NCBI GenBank assembly: GCA_965205165.1
Contig: OZ242037.1
Coordinates: 868,001-932,000 of the forward strand
Length of the DNA stretch: 64,000 nucleotides
Source: CBDESM01 sp965205165
Lineage (GTDB): Bacteria > Chloroflexota > Dehalococcoidia > Bin125
Reading direction: 5' to 3'
The position numbers and the translations under genes are program-made. The notes below the pieces were generated by a model. The model was not told the DNA's origin, did not search any database, and was given only the letters and a program-made list of their open reading frames with translations. Shown here piece after piece: positions 55,671-63,111 of the stretch (positions are counted from its first letter, which is position 1; each line of letters begins with the position of its first letter).

Positions 55671-55696
55671 GGCGGCGCGGGGCTCCGCGCGCCGCC
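55671..55696 (-). promoter_or_regulatory. GC-rich intercistronic hairpin
   Basis: GGCGGCGCG-N8-CGCGCCGCC (perfect 9-bp stem) ends 3 bp before the permease ATG. It would hinder ribosome access and protect the upstream mRNA, giving more binding protein than permease. Confidence 0.5.
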
Positions 55697-55756
55697 GAGC
55701 CGATTATCCGCCAGTTTCCGCAGCGGCGCGCCCCCGCGCCGCTGGAAGATTGCCCG

Positions 55757-57040
55757 CTATGGCAGCGCGCCCACGTCGCGCAGCAGTTCCAGCGTGCCCT
55801 CCAGATCGGAGAGCGAGGTCAGCGCCAGCGAGGGCGGGTTGAGCCGCTCCAGCGGCACCAGCTCGGCCCGCGCCTCGACGCCGGCGGCGAGCGGATACTC
55901 GCTGGTCTGGTCGCGGAAGTACTCCTGCCCCTGCCGGCTGAGCAGGTACTCGATGAAGCGCAGGGCCGGGCCAACGTCGTCCGACGCGCCGACCATGCCG
56001 ACGCCGGCGACGTTGATCAGCCCGCCCGCGCCGCCGGCGTCGGTGAAGTGGTTGACGGCGGGGAAGTCGTCGTCCTCCGCGGTGAAGCGGAAGAGGTAGT
56101 AGTGGTTGACGAGGCCGATGTCGAGCTCGCCGTCGCCGACGGCCTGCACCTGCGGCGAGTTCTTGGGGTACTCGCGGACGCCGTTGGCGATCATGCCTTC
56201 CAGCCAATCCCGGGTCGCGTCCTCGCCATGGATGCGGCGCATCGCGGTGACGAACGCCTGGAAGGAGCCGTTGGAGGGTGCCCAGCCGACGCGGCCGCGC
56301 CATTCGGGGTCGACCAGATCGAAGATGGAACCGGGCGGGTTGGGGACGCGCTCGGGCGAGATGATCAGGACGCGGGCGCGGCCGGAGGTGCCGACCCAGC
56401 GGCCCTCGCCGTCGCGGAACTCGGCGGGGACGAGGCCGGTGATGCCGCTGGGCAGCACGGCCAGCGCGCCGCCCTCGGCCAGCGCGGAGAGCGCGCCGGC
56501 GTCCTGCCCGTAGTAGACGTCGGCCGGGCTGCGGCCGCCCTCTTCGAGGATCGCGGCGGCGAGCTCGGCGGTGCCGCCGTAGCGCACGTTGACGCGGACG
56601 CCGGTGTCGGCCTCGAATTGCTCGATCAGCGCGCCGACCAGGCTCTCGCTGCGCCCGGAGTAGACGGTGATCTCGCCCGGTTCCGCGTCGGCGGGCTGCG
56701 CCGCGGCGGAAGCCGACTCGGCCGCGGTCGCGGCAGAGTCGGCGGCGTCGCCCGCTGCATCGGCCGCGTCGCCGGCCGCGTCAGCGGCATCGCCGGCGCG
56801 GTCGGCGGCGTCGGAGGCCGAGTCGGCCGCATCGGCCGCGGAATCCGCCGCCCCTTCGGCCGCATCGGCGGCGCGCCCGGCCGAGTCGGCGGCGTCACCG
56901 GCGGCCGATGCGGCTGATTGCGCGGCCGCGGCCGCCCGGTCGGCGGCGTCGCCCGCCCCCGAGTCGCTGCATGCGGCGAGCGCGACGGCCAAGCACACCG
57001 CCAACAGCGCCCCCGCCGTCCATCGGATCGTTCTCTGCAC
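55757..57040 (-). CDS. Iron-type substrate-binding lipoprotein with Ala/Asp heptad linker
   Basis: Protein of 427 residues from a GTG at 57040, behind GGAGGAGG. The lipobox is VALAAC (Cys24). Residues 30-118 are almost only Ala, Asp, Ser and Gly in heptads like DAADAAG, likely an alanine-type coiled coil. From 122 on it is a type 2 periplasmic-binding protein: ITVYSGRSESLVGALIEQF, PADVYYGQDAG, YPKNSPQVQAVGDGELDIG, and a Tyr pair in NHYYLFRF suited to Fe(III). Forms an operon with permease and ATPase. Confidence 0.88.
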   Translation of the reverse strand: MQRTIRWTAGALLAVCLAVALAACSDSGAGDAADRAAAAAQSAASAAGDAADSAGRAADAAEGAADSAADAADSASDAADRAGDAADAAGDAADAAGDAADSAATAAESASAAAQPADAEPGEITVYSGRSESLVGALIEQFEADTGVRVNVRYGGTAELAAAILEEGGRSPADVYYGQDAGALSALAEGGALAVLPSGITGLVPAEFRDGEGRWVGTSGRARVLIISPERVPNPPGSIFDLVDPEWRGRVGWAPSNGSFQAFVTAMRRIHGEDATRDWLEGMIANGVREYPKNSPQVQAVGDGELDIGLVNHYYLFRFTAEDDDFPAVNHFTDAGGAGGLINVAGVGMVGASDDVGPALRFIEYLLSRQGQEYFRDQTSEYPLAAGVEARAELVPLERLNPPSLALTSLSDLEGTLELLRDVGALP

Positions 57041-57190
57041 GCGGTCCTCCTCCTCGCACCGGCGGTCAGCCGATGCCTTTGCTGCATTTGAAGCATAGTT
57101 TGCAATAAACCAGTTCAACGCGCAAGCCCGGCCCCGGCCGCGCACCGCGGCCGCGCTCCGGATCAGCTCAGGAGGGCGCTGGAACGGGGA

Positions 57191-57493
57191 TTACCAGGAA
57201 GACTTGCGGACGCCGGGCAGCAGGCCGAGGGAGGCCATCTCGCGGAAGGTGATCCGGCTGAGGCCGAACTTGCGCAGGTACCCGCGCGGGCGGCCCGTCA
57301 CCTCGCAGCGGTTCTTCAGCCGCGTCGGGCTGCTGTTGCGGGGCAGCTTCTGCAGCTGGATCTGGATGCGGATCTTCTCGGTCGGGTCATCCGCCGCCAG
57401 CAGCTGCCGCTTCAGCTCGGCCCGCTTCTCCTTGTGCCGCTCGTACAGCCGCCGCCGCTTCTTGTCCCGGTGGATGTTGCTCTTGCGTGCCAA
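57191..57493 (-). CDS. rpsN: Ribosomal protein S14 (uS14), long zinc-free form
   Basis: Protein of 100 residues from a TTG at 57493, with AGGCAGG upstream; the resulting start MARKSNIHRD is that expected. RCEVTGRPRGYLRKFGLSR is the S14 core and no CxxC pairs are present, so it is the C-minus form. It lies 52 bp after the selenoprotein gene and away from the main ribosomal clusters. Confidence 0.93.
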   Translation of the reverse strand: MARKSNIHRDKKRRRLYERHKEKRAELKRQLLAADDPTEKIRIQIQLQKLPRNSSPTRLKNRCEVTGRPRGYLRKFGLSRITFREMASLGLLPGVRKSSW

Positions 57494-57545
57494 AGTCGCC
57501 TGCCTTCGCGTCCCGTGCCGCTGCCGCCTTCTCGGGCCTTCCAGC

Positions 57546-58043
57546 CTAGCAGCAGGACTTCTCCGCTCCGTCGGCCGGCGGAGTCGGGCCGGCCTTCTTC
57601 TTCTCGATCTTGCGCCCCTCGCGCTCTTCCAGCCGGCCGAGGGCGCGGCCCTTGTCCGGCGTCGGGTCGGTGCGTCCGGGGTACGACTCGTGCCCTTCGT
57701 GGCCTTCGGGCAGGTATTCGGTGATGGGGAAGCCTTCCTCATCGCAGAAGAGCATTCAATGGCAGTACTTCCAGCGCTGCATCTCCTCGCAGGGGCAGGA
57801 CCAGACCGACGACTTGGCCTCCTCGACCTTGTCGTCGTAGTGGTTGCAGGGGCAGAGCGGGCGGCCGACCTCGTCGATGTTGCGCGCCAAGCCGATCACC
57901 AAAAGATCGGTTATGTACTGCTCCGGATGCAGGAAGGTGCCGCTCTTCTCGGCGAAGTTCTCGACGAACTTCCGCATCTTCTTGATGTTCTTCTCGGACG
58001 CCTTCGCCCATTCTTCCTCGCTGACGCGTTCGGTGTCGGGCAT
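57546..58043 (-). CDS. Ferredoxin:thioredoxin reductase catalytic subunit-like selenoprotein (in-frame UGA = Sec96)
   Basis: Read through the UGA at 57758-57756, the frame encodes 165 residues. Residues 20-100 follow the FTR catalytic subunit closely: GLARNIDEVG, then C64-P-C66, 16 residues, C83-P-C85, 8 residues, C94-H-U96, then MLF. In plant and cyanobacterial FTR this is CPC-X16-CPC-X8-CHC; four of these Cys bind the 4Fe-4S cluster and the second and last form the redox disulfide, so Sec replaces the cluster-facing redox Cys. A 69-codon extension follows the UGA with no further stop, ending SCC. The ATG overlaps the PAC2 stop (TGATG). Without Sec the product would end at H95. Confidence 0.88.
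57723..57743 (-). promoter_or_regulatory. Bacterial SECIS-like stem-loop
   Basis: On the minus strand GATG-A-GGAA-GGC-TTCC-C-CATC: 4+4 pairs around one A-C mismatch, with a 3-nt loop GGC. The loop begins 21 nt after the UGA, and has G in its first two positions, matching the general form of bacterial SECIS elements read by SelB. Confidence 0.7.
57756..57758 (-). other. In-frame UGA, selenocysteine codon
   Basis: The codon order is TAC TGC CAT TGA ATG CTC TTC. The same frame is open for 95 codons before and 69 codons after. At this position FTR enzymes have the last Cys of the CHC motif. Confidence 0.85.
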
Positions 58044-58951
58044 CAGTCGTCCTCGTTTCGCTCGCGCAGGAATGATTCGAGATCGCTGATCAGTTCTTCG
58101 GCCGGCGGCAGCTCGCCCCCGCCGGCCGGGGGCGGCGGGGCGGAGGTCTGCCCGCGCGCCGCGTCGGCCCGCTCCAAGTGCTCGACGTAGGCGCGCAGCT
58201 CCTCGTTCTCCCGCAGCGCCCCCTCCAGCTGCTCGTTGAAGGAGGCGATCGCCCGCTCCAGCGGCGCATCGTCGAACTCGATCGGCGCGATCCCCGAGAC
58301 GGCCTCGACCAGCGCCTTCGCGCCCATCGGATTGCGGATGCCCTGCAGGTAGTGCGGCACCCGCGCCCAGAGGCTGATCCCGCCCACCTCGCGGCGGCGG
58401 CAGTAATCGTGGAACACGCCCACGATCCCGCTCGGCCCCTCGAACCGCGAGGGGTACATGCGGTAGCGCTCCATCAGATCCGGCAGATTGGCCGAGCCCG
58501 ACACCGGCACCGGCACCGTGTGCGGCGTGCCGGAGGCGACCGCCCCGAGCGAGATCACCAGCGACGGCGAGAGCTCCTCGAGCAGCCGGTTCATCGCCCG
58601 CAGGTAGCGCTTCCAGCGGAAGTGCGGCTCTTCCCCGATCCCGACCACGATGTCCCGCCCGGCCCCGGCCAGCGCGTAGAATTCGGTGCGCGGCCACTCG
58701 ATCTCGCGCTCCCCCGACTCGCCGTAGCGCGCCATCGGCCTCGCCTTGGTGAAGTCGTAGAACTCCTCGCCGTCGATCGTGGCGAACGGCTCGTCGGCGT
58801 CGAACTGCCTGGTCAGGAACTCGGCCGCGCTCGTCGCCGACTCGCCGGCGTCGTTCCAGCCCTCCCAGGCGAGGATCAGCAGCGGGTCGCGCAGCGGCGG
58901 CAGCGAGTTGATCCGCAGGTCGGCGTTCGCGCTATCGGGTTGATCGGCCAT
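58043..58951 (-). CDS. PAC2 family protein
   Basis: Protein of 302 residues. LILAWEGWNDAGESATSAAEFL at the start (split here as one family block), VIGIGEEPHFRW-like and VISLGAVASGTPHTVPVPV segments are the PAC2 signature (proteasome-assembly-chaperone-like fold, many in actinobacteria, Chloroflexota and archaea). The C-terminus has a coiled-coil and acidic tail. First gene of an operon with the selenoprotein and rpsN. Function in bacteria unknown. Confidence 0.85.
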   Translation of the reverse strand: MADQPDSANADLRINSLPPLRDPLLILAWEGWNDAGESATSAAEFLTRQFDADEPFATIDGEEFYDFTKARPMARYGESGEREIEWPRTEFYALAGAGRDIVVGIGEEPHFRWKRYLRAMNRLLEELSPSLVISLGAVASGTPHTVPVPVSGSANLPDLMERYRMYPSRFEGPSGIVGVFHDYCRRREVGGISLWARVPHYLQGIRNPMGAKALVEAVSGIAPIEFDDAPLERAIASFNEQLEGALRENEELRAYVEHLERADAARGQTSAPPPPAGGGELPPAEELISDLESFLRERNEDD

Positions 58952-58957
58952 ACTTGC

Positions 58958-58963
58958 AGTCTA
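58958..58963 (-). promoter_or_regulatory. Leaderless -10 (TAGACT) of the PAC2-selenoprotein-rpsN operon
   Basis: TAGACT-GCAAGT-ATG on the minus strand; no Shine-Dalgarno is present. Confidence 0.5.
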
Positions 58964-58994
58964 CCCGCATGGGAGCGGAGGGGCGGGGCAGGCG

Positions 58995-59822
58995 ATGGCG
59001 AACCCGTGGCGCGCGAACGAACTGGCCGAGCAGTGGGACGCCGCCGTGCGCCGCAACCGCGAGCAGGCCGAGCGCGTCCGCGAATCCCCCGCCGGGGGCG
59101 ACCACTACGCGCCGATCGCCGACTGGTTCCGCGCCGACCCGGACCGGACGGGCGACGAGGCGCTGGACGCGCTGCTGCAGCGGGCCGATCAGGCCGACAC
59201 CTGGATCGACCTCGGCGCGGGCGCCGGCCGTTTCGCCCTGCCCCTGGCGCGGCGACTGCGCCAGCTGATCGCGATCGAGCCGAGCCAGGGCATGCGCCAG
59301 GCGCTCCAGCAGGAGCTGCAGAAGCACGAAGTGCGCAACATCCAGGTCTGGAACCAGCGCTGGCCGCACCCCGACCCGCCCCGCGCCGACGTCCTGCTGA
59401 TGTCGCATGTCGGCTACGACATCGAGCCGATCCAGCCGTTCCTCGACACGGTCGACCGCGCGGCCGGGCGCGAGGCGATCGCGATGCTCTTCGAGCGCGC
59501 GCCGGGCGGCCTCTTCCACCAGCTCTGGGAGCCGGTGCTGGGCGAGCCGCAGGCGCGCCTGCCGGCAGCGGACGACCTGGCCGAGCTGCTGGAGGCGCGC
59601 GGCGCGGAGGTGCGGGTGGAGTGCATCCCCGCCCGCGGCTGGAGCTTCCCGGACCTCGAATCGGCGGAGCGGACGGCGCGCATGCGGCTCTGGCTCGACC
59701 CCGATTCGCCCAAGTTGCCTACAATGCGGGCGGCGCTCGGCGATCTGCTGATCGCGGAGGACGGCGGCTTCCGCCTGCCGGACGAGATGCGCCACTTGAT
59801 CATCAGCTGGCAAGCGGGCTGA
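58995..59822 (+). CDS. Class I SAM-dependent methyltransferase
   Basis: Protein of 275 residues. Motif I is WIDLGAGAGRFALPLA (~70-85), the SAM acidic residue is in LIAIEPSQGMRQAL, and ADVLLMSHVGYDI is motif II/post-I. Substrate unknown. znuB follows 3 bp downstream. Confidence 0.8.
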   Translation: MANPWRANELAEQWDAAVRRNREQAERVRESPAGGDHYAPIADWFRADPDRTGDEALDALLQRADQADTWIDLGAGAGRFALPLARRLRQLIAIEPSQGMRQALQQELQKHEVRNIQVWNQRWPHPDPPRADVLLMSHVGYDIEPIQPFLDTVDRAAGREAIAMLFERAPGGLFHQLWEPVLGEPQARLPAADDLAELLEARGAEVRVECIPARGWSFPDLESAERTARMRLWLDPDSPKLPTMRAALGDLLIAEDGGFRLPDEMRHLIISWQAG

Positions 59823-59825
59823 ACT

Positions 59826-60704
59826 TTGGACTGGCTGGCCGATCCGTGGCAGTTCGAGTTCATGCTGCGCGCGCTCGCCGCGGGCGTGCTGGTCTCGCTG
59901 GCCGCGGCCGCGGTCGGCGCCTACGTCGTGCTCAAGGGGCTGGCCTTCCTGGGCGACGCGGTGGCGCACACGCAGCTGGCCGGGGCGGCGGCGGCGCTGG
60001 TGCTCGGCGGCGGCGCGATCGCGATCACGCTCGGCGCGGCCGCGGCCGCGGTGATCACCGCGCTCGGCATCGCCTTCCTCACGATCCGCGCCCGCGTGCG
60101 CGAGGACACCGCGATCGGGATCATGTTCGCCGGCCTCTTCGCGGTCGGCATCCTGCTGATCAGCAGCCAGCGCAATTTCACGATCGATCTGCGCTCGCTG
60201 CTGATCGGCAACATCCTGGCCTCGCCCGTCTCCGAGATCGTGCTGATGGCCGCGCTCGCGGCCGTGGTGCTCGCCGTCGCGATCTGGTTCTTCCACGAAC
60301 TCCGCTTCGTCGCCTACGACCCGGAGATGGCCGCCGTCGCCGGCGTGCCCGTCGTCGCCGTCCGCGTCGGCATGCTGGTGCTCGTCGCGCTCGCCGCCGT
60401 CGTCGCCTTCCGCTTGGTCGGCGTCGTGCTCGCCGTCGCGATGCTGGTCGCGCCCGCCACCGCCGCCGCGCTCATCGCCCGCAAGCTGCACTGGATCATG
60501 ATCCTGTCCGGCGCGTTCGGGATCGCCTCCACCGTGATCGGCCTCTACCTCGCCTTCCACGCCGACCTCGCCGCCGGGCCCGCGATCGTGATCGTCGCCG
60601 TCGCCTTCGTCCTGATCTGCTTCCTGCTCTCGCCGCGCGGACTCGCCCGCCGCCTGCGCCGCGAATCCGACACGGCGCCGGCCGCGCACCGCGAACAGGG
60701 CTGA
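59826..60704 (+). CDS. znuB: Zinc/manganese ABC transporter permease (ABC-3 family)
   Basis: Protein of 292 residues from a TTG at 59826. Eight to nine membrane helices; conserved GLAFLGDAVAHTQLAGAAAA and LLIGNILASPVSEI identify the ZnuB/MntB family. Next to a methyltransferase and convergent with orn. The ATPase (znuC) is not in the window and znuA is a separate transcript 600 bp away. Confidence 0.87.
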   Translation: MDWLADPWQFEFMLRALAAGVLVSLAAAAVGAYVVLKGLAFLGDAVAHTQLAGAAAALVLGGGAIAITLGAAAAAVITALGIAFLTIRARVREDTAIGIMFAGLFAVGILLISSQRNFTIDLRSLLIGNILASPVSEIVLMAALAAVVLAVAIWFFHELRFVAYDPEMAAVAGVPVVAVRVGMLVLVALAAVVAFRLVGVVLAVAMLVAPATAAALIARKLHWIMILSGAFGIASTVIGLYLAFHADLAAGPAIVIVAVAFVLICFLLSPRGLARRLRRESDTAPAAHREQG

Positions 60705-60729
60705 GAGCGGGAGCGGGGCCGGCCGCGGC

Positions 60730-61278
60730 TCAGCGCGGCTTGAAGATCTCGCCGCGGTACCAGCGCAGCTCGTCGATGCTCTCGCGGATGTCGTCCAGCG
60801 CCCGGTGCCGCTCCTGCTTCACGAAGCCCGCCGCCGCCTCCGGGTACCAGCGCTTGCAGAGCTCCTTGATCGTCGAGACGTCGACGATCCGGTAGTGCAG
60901 CCAGTCGTCCAGGCGCCGCATCTCCTTGTGCAGGAACTCGCGGTCCTTGTGCACGGAGTTGCCGCAGAGCGGGGACTGCCGCTCCAGTGTCCACTGCTGC
61001 ACGAATTCGAGGATCTGCACCTCGGCCTGCTCGACCGACGTCTCCGATTCGCGCACCCGCCGGACCAGCCCGCTGCCGTGGTGCGTGCGCCGGTTCCAGG
61101 CGTCCATCACCGACAGCTCCGCCTCCGTGCGGTGGATCGCGAGCTCCGGCCCGTGCGCGATGATCTCCAAGTCCCCGTCCGTGATCAGCACGGCGGCCTC
61201 GATGATCACGTCGCGCTCCGGATCGAGCCCGGTCATCTCCAGATCGATCCAGACGAGGTTCCCCGGCGCGGGCGGCAT
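60730..61278 (-). CDS. orn: Oligoribonuclease
   Basis: Protein of 182 residues. DEDDh exonuclease motifs: WIDLEMTGLD (ExoI), NSVHKDREFL (ExoII) and HRALDDIRESIDEL (ExoIII with His). Degrades 2-5 nt RNA and pGpG. Length equals the family norm. TAGCCT lies 6 nt before the ATG (leaderless). Confidence 0.95.
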   Translation of the reverse strand: MPPAPGNLVWIDLEMTGLDPERDVIIEAAVLITDGDLEIIAHGPELAIHRTEAELSVMDAWNRRTHHGSGLVRRVRESETSVEQAEVQILEFVQQWTLERQSPLCGNSVHKDREFLHKEMRRLDDWLHYRIVDVSTIKELCKRWYPEAAAGFVKQERHRALDDIRESIDELRWYRGEIFKPR

Positions 61279-61284
61279 GGGCGG

Positions 61285-61290
61285 AGGCTA
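61285..61290 (-). promoter_or_regulatory. Leaderless -10 (TAGCCT) of orn
   Basis: TAGCCT-CCGCCC-ATG on the minus strand; same spacing as at argB and the PAC2 gene. Confidence 0.5.
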
Positions 61291-61297
61291 ACGGCCC

Positions 61298-62611
61298 CTA
61301 TCCGCCCGCGACGGCCCGCGCGTTGGCCACCAGCATCGCCGTCCAGGTGAGCACCTCGCCCGCCGGCTGCGAGTAGATCACCGCGACCTCCGCGCCGGTC
61401 TGCTCGGCGATCGACTCGACCAGCACGCTCTCGAACTGCGGCTCGCGGAAGATGCGCCCCACGCCCTCGTGCTCGATCTCCTCGATCAGCGCCGCGACCC
61501 GCCCGGCGCCGACGTCCTGCTCCGGCCCTTCGACCACGAAGCCCGTGACCGTCAGCCCGTAGCGCCGCGCGAAGTAGCCGAAGGCGTCGTGGAAGGTGAC
61601 CAGCAGGCGCTCTCCCTCGCCCAGCTCCGCCAGCAGCGCCGCCGCTTCCGCGTCCGCGTCGGCCATCTCCGAGAGGTACTCGTCGAGCCGCGACGCGAAT
61701 GCATCGGCCGAGTCCGGGCGCAGCGCGGAAAGCTCGTCCGCGATCGCCCGCACGGCGGCGGAGGCGAGCTCCAGGTCGAACCAGAAGTGCGGGTCTTCCG
61801 AGCCGTGCGCGTGCGCGTGCGCGGCGTGCTCGTCGTCCCCGTGGTCATCGTGCTCTTCGTCTTGCTCGTGCTCGTGCCCGTCCTGCTCGTGCTCTTCGCC
61901 GTCCTCGTGCTCGTCCTGCTCGTGATCGTGGTCTTCCTCATCGCCATGATCGTCCTCGTCATGGCCGGCCTCTTCCTCGTCGCCATGATCATCTTGGTCG
62001 TGGTCGTGCTCTTCCTCGTCCCCGTGCTCGTCCTCGTCGTAGTCGTGCTCTTCTTCATCCCCATGCTCGTCTTCGTCGTGACCGTGGTCGTCCTCGTCCC
62101 CGTGATCATCCTCGTCGTGGCCGTGCTCGTCCTCATCGCCATGGTCATCGTGGTCGTCGTGCGCCACATCGGACGAGAACGGGGCGAGCTCGAGGCCCGC
62201 CGCCTCGATCGCCTCCGCCAGCCAGAGCGTGCGGCTGGCGTTCTCCTCAACCACGTCCTGCCAAGATGCTTCCAACAGCGCGCCGTTCATAATCACCAGA
62301 TCCGCGCCGGCAACCGCGCGCACGTCGTCCACCGACAGTTCCAGCGTGTGGACGTCCGCTCCGGGCGGCGCGAGCACCCGCAGCTCGACCGCGTCGCCCG
62401 CGATCTGCCGCGTCCAATCGGCGATCACGCCGTTGGAAACGACCACGCTCAGCGGTTCGACCGCCGCTTGCGGCTCGGCCTCGGTCTGCTGAGCTGCGGC
62501 GGTCTGCTGGGCCGCCGCGGCCGCGTCTTGTTGCGGCGGATCATCGCCCCCGCAGGCGGCGAGCAGGACGGCGCACGCGAACGCGCCGATCGCGAGAAGG
62601 AAACGGGACAT
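61298..62611 (-). CDS. znuA: Zinc ABC transporter substrate-binding lipoprotein with a ~120-residue His/Asp/Glu tract
   Basis: Protein of 437 residues. Lipobox LLAAC (Cys20). Metal ligands are in PPGADVHTLELS (H88), SEDPHFWFDL (H275) and VTFHDAFGYF, with a fourth acidic ligand near REPQFES. Between the first and second lie residues 151-269, a tract of almost only His, Asp and Glu in about 13-residue repeats such as DEDEHGDEEEHDY, far longer than the usual 20-40. It may collect or store zinc at the membrane (inference). Confidence 0.9.
   Translation of the reverse strand: MSRFLLAIGAFACAVLLAACGGDDPPQQDAAAAAQQTAAAQQTEAEPQAAVEPLSVVVSNGVIADWTRQIAGDAVELRVLAPPGADVHTLELSVDDVRAVAGADLVIMNGALLEASWQDVVEENASRTLWLAEAIEAAGLELAPFSSDVAHDDHDDHGDEDEHGHDEDDHGDEDDHGHDEDEHGDEEEHDYDEDEHGDEEEHDHDQDDHGDEEEAGHDEDDHGDEEDHDHEQDEHEDGEEHEQDGHEHEQDEEHDDHGDDEHAAHAHAHGSEDPHFWFDLELASAAVRAIADELSALRPDSADAFASRLDEYLSEMADADAEAAALLAELGEGERLLVTFHDAFGYFARRYGLTVTGFVVEGPEQDVGAGRVAALIEEIEHEGVGRIFREPQFESVLVESIAEQTGAEVAVIYSQPAGEVLTWTAMLVANARAVAGG
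61805..62161 (-). repeat. ~39-bp tandem repeats within znuA
   Basis: The coding stretch for the His/Asp/Glu tract consists of diverged ~39-bp tandem units (13 codons). Repeat instability could change tract length between strains. Confidence 0.75.
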
Positions 62612-62640
62612 CGGGGAAGACCATCTAGGCGCCCCGTTGA

Positions 62641-63111
62641 TCAGGCCGAGCGCAACGCCTTCAGGACCGCGGCTCCGTGCTCTTTGGCACGGGCGCGCTT
62701 CCAGACTTTGGACAGCGCGCCGTCGGGCCCGATCACGAAGGTAGCACGAGTCATCCCGATGCTCTTCTTGCCGTACAGCACCTTCTCGCCCCAGGCCCCG
62801 TAGCGGGCCGCAACCTCGGCGCCCGCGTCGACCAGCAGCGGGAAGGTCAGCCCGTGCTTGGCGATGAAGGCCCGGTGCGACTCCGCGTCGTCGACCGAGA
62901 CGCCGAGCACGGCCGCGCCCGCCGCCGCGATCTCGTCCAGCGAATCGCGCAGCGAGCAGGCCTGCGCCGTGCAGCCAGGCGTGTCGTCCTTCGGGTAGAA
63001 GTAGAGCACCAGCGTCCGCCCCGCGTAGTCGGCCAGCCGGTGGACGTTGCCGTCCTGATCCGGCAGCGCGAAATCCGGCGCCGCGTCACCCGCCTCCAGC
63101 GTCACCGCCAC
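62641..63111 (-). CDS. bcp: Thioredoxin-dependent peroxiredoxin (BCP type)
   Basis: Protein of 156 residues from a GTG at 63111 behind GAGGAG. TPGCTAQACS carries the peroxidatic C47 and resolving C52 of the BCP/PrxQ class, and FALPDQDGNVHRL is a family motif. Cytoplasmic. Reduces peroxides with electrons from thioredoxin, so it could depend on the FTR-like selenoprotein. Overlaps the upstream gene by 26 bp. Confidence 0.93.
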   Translation of the reverse strand: MAVTLEAGDAAPDFALPDQDGNVHRLADYAGRTLVLYFYPKDDTPGCTAQACSLRDSLDEIAAAGAAVLGVSVDDAESHRAFIAKHGLTFPLLVDAGAEVAARYGAWGEKVLYGKKSIGMTRATFVIGPDGALSKVWKRARAKEHGAAVLKALRSA

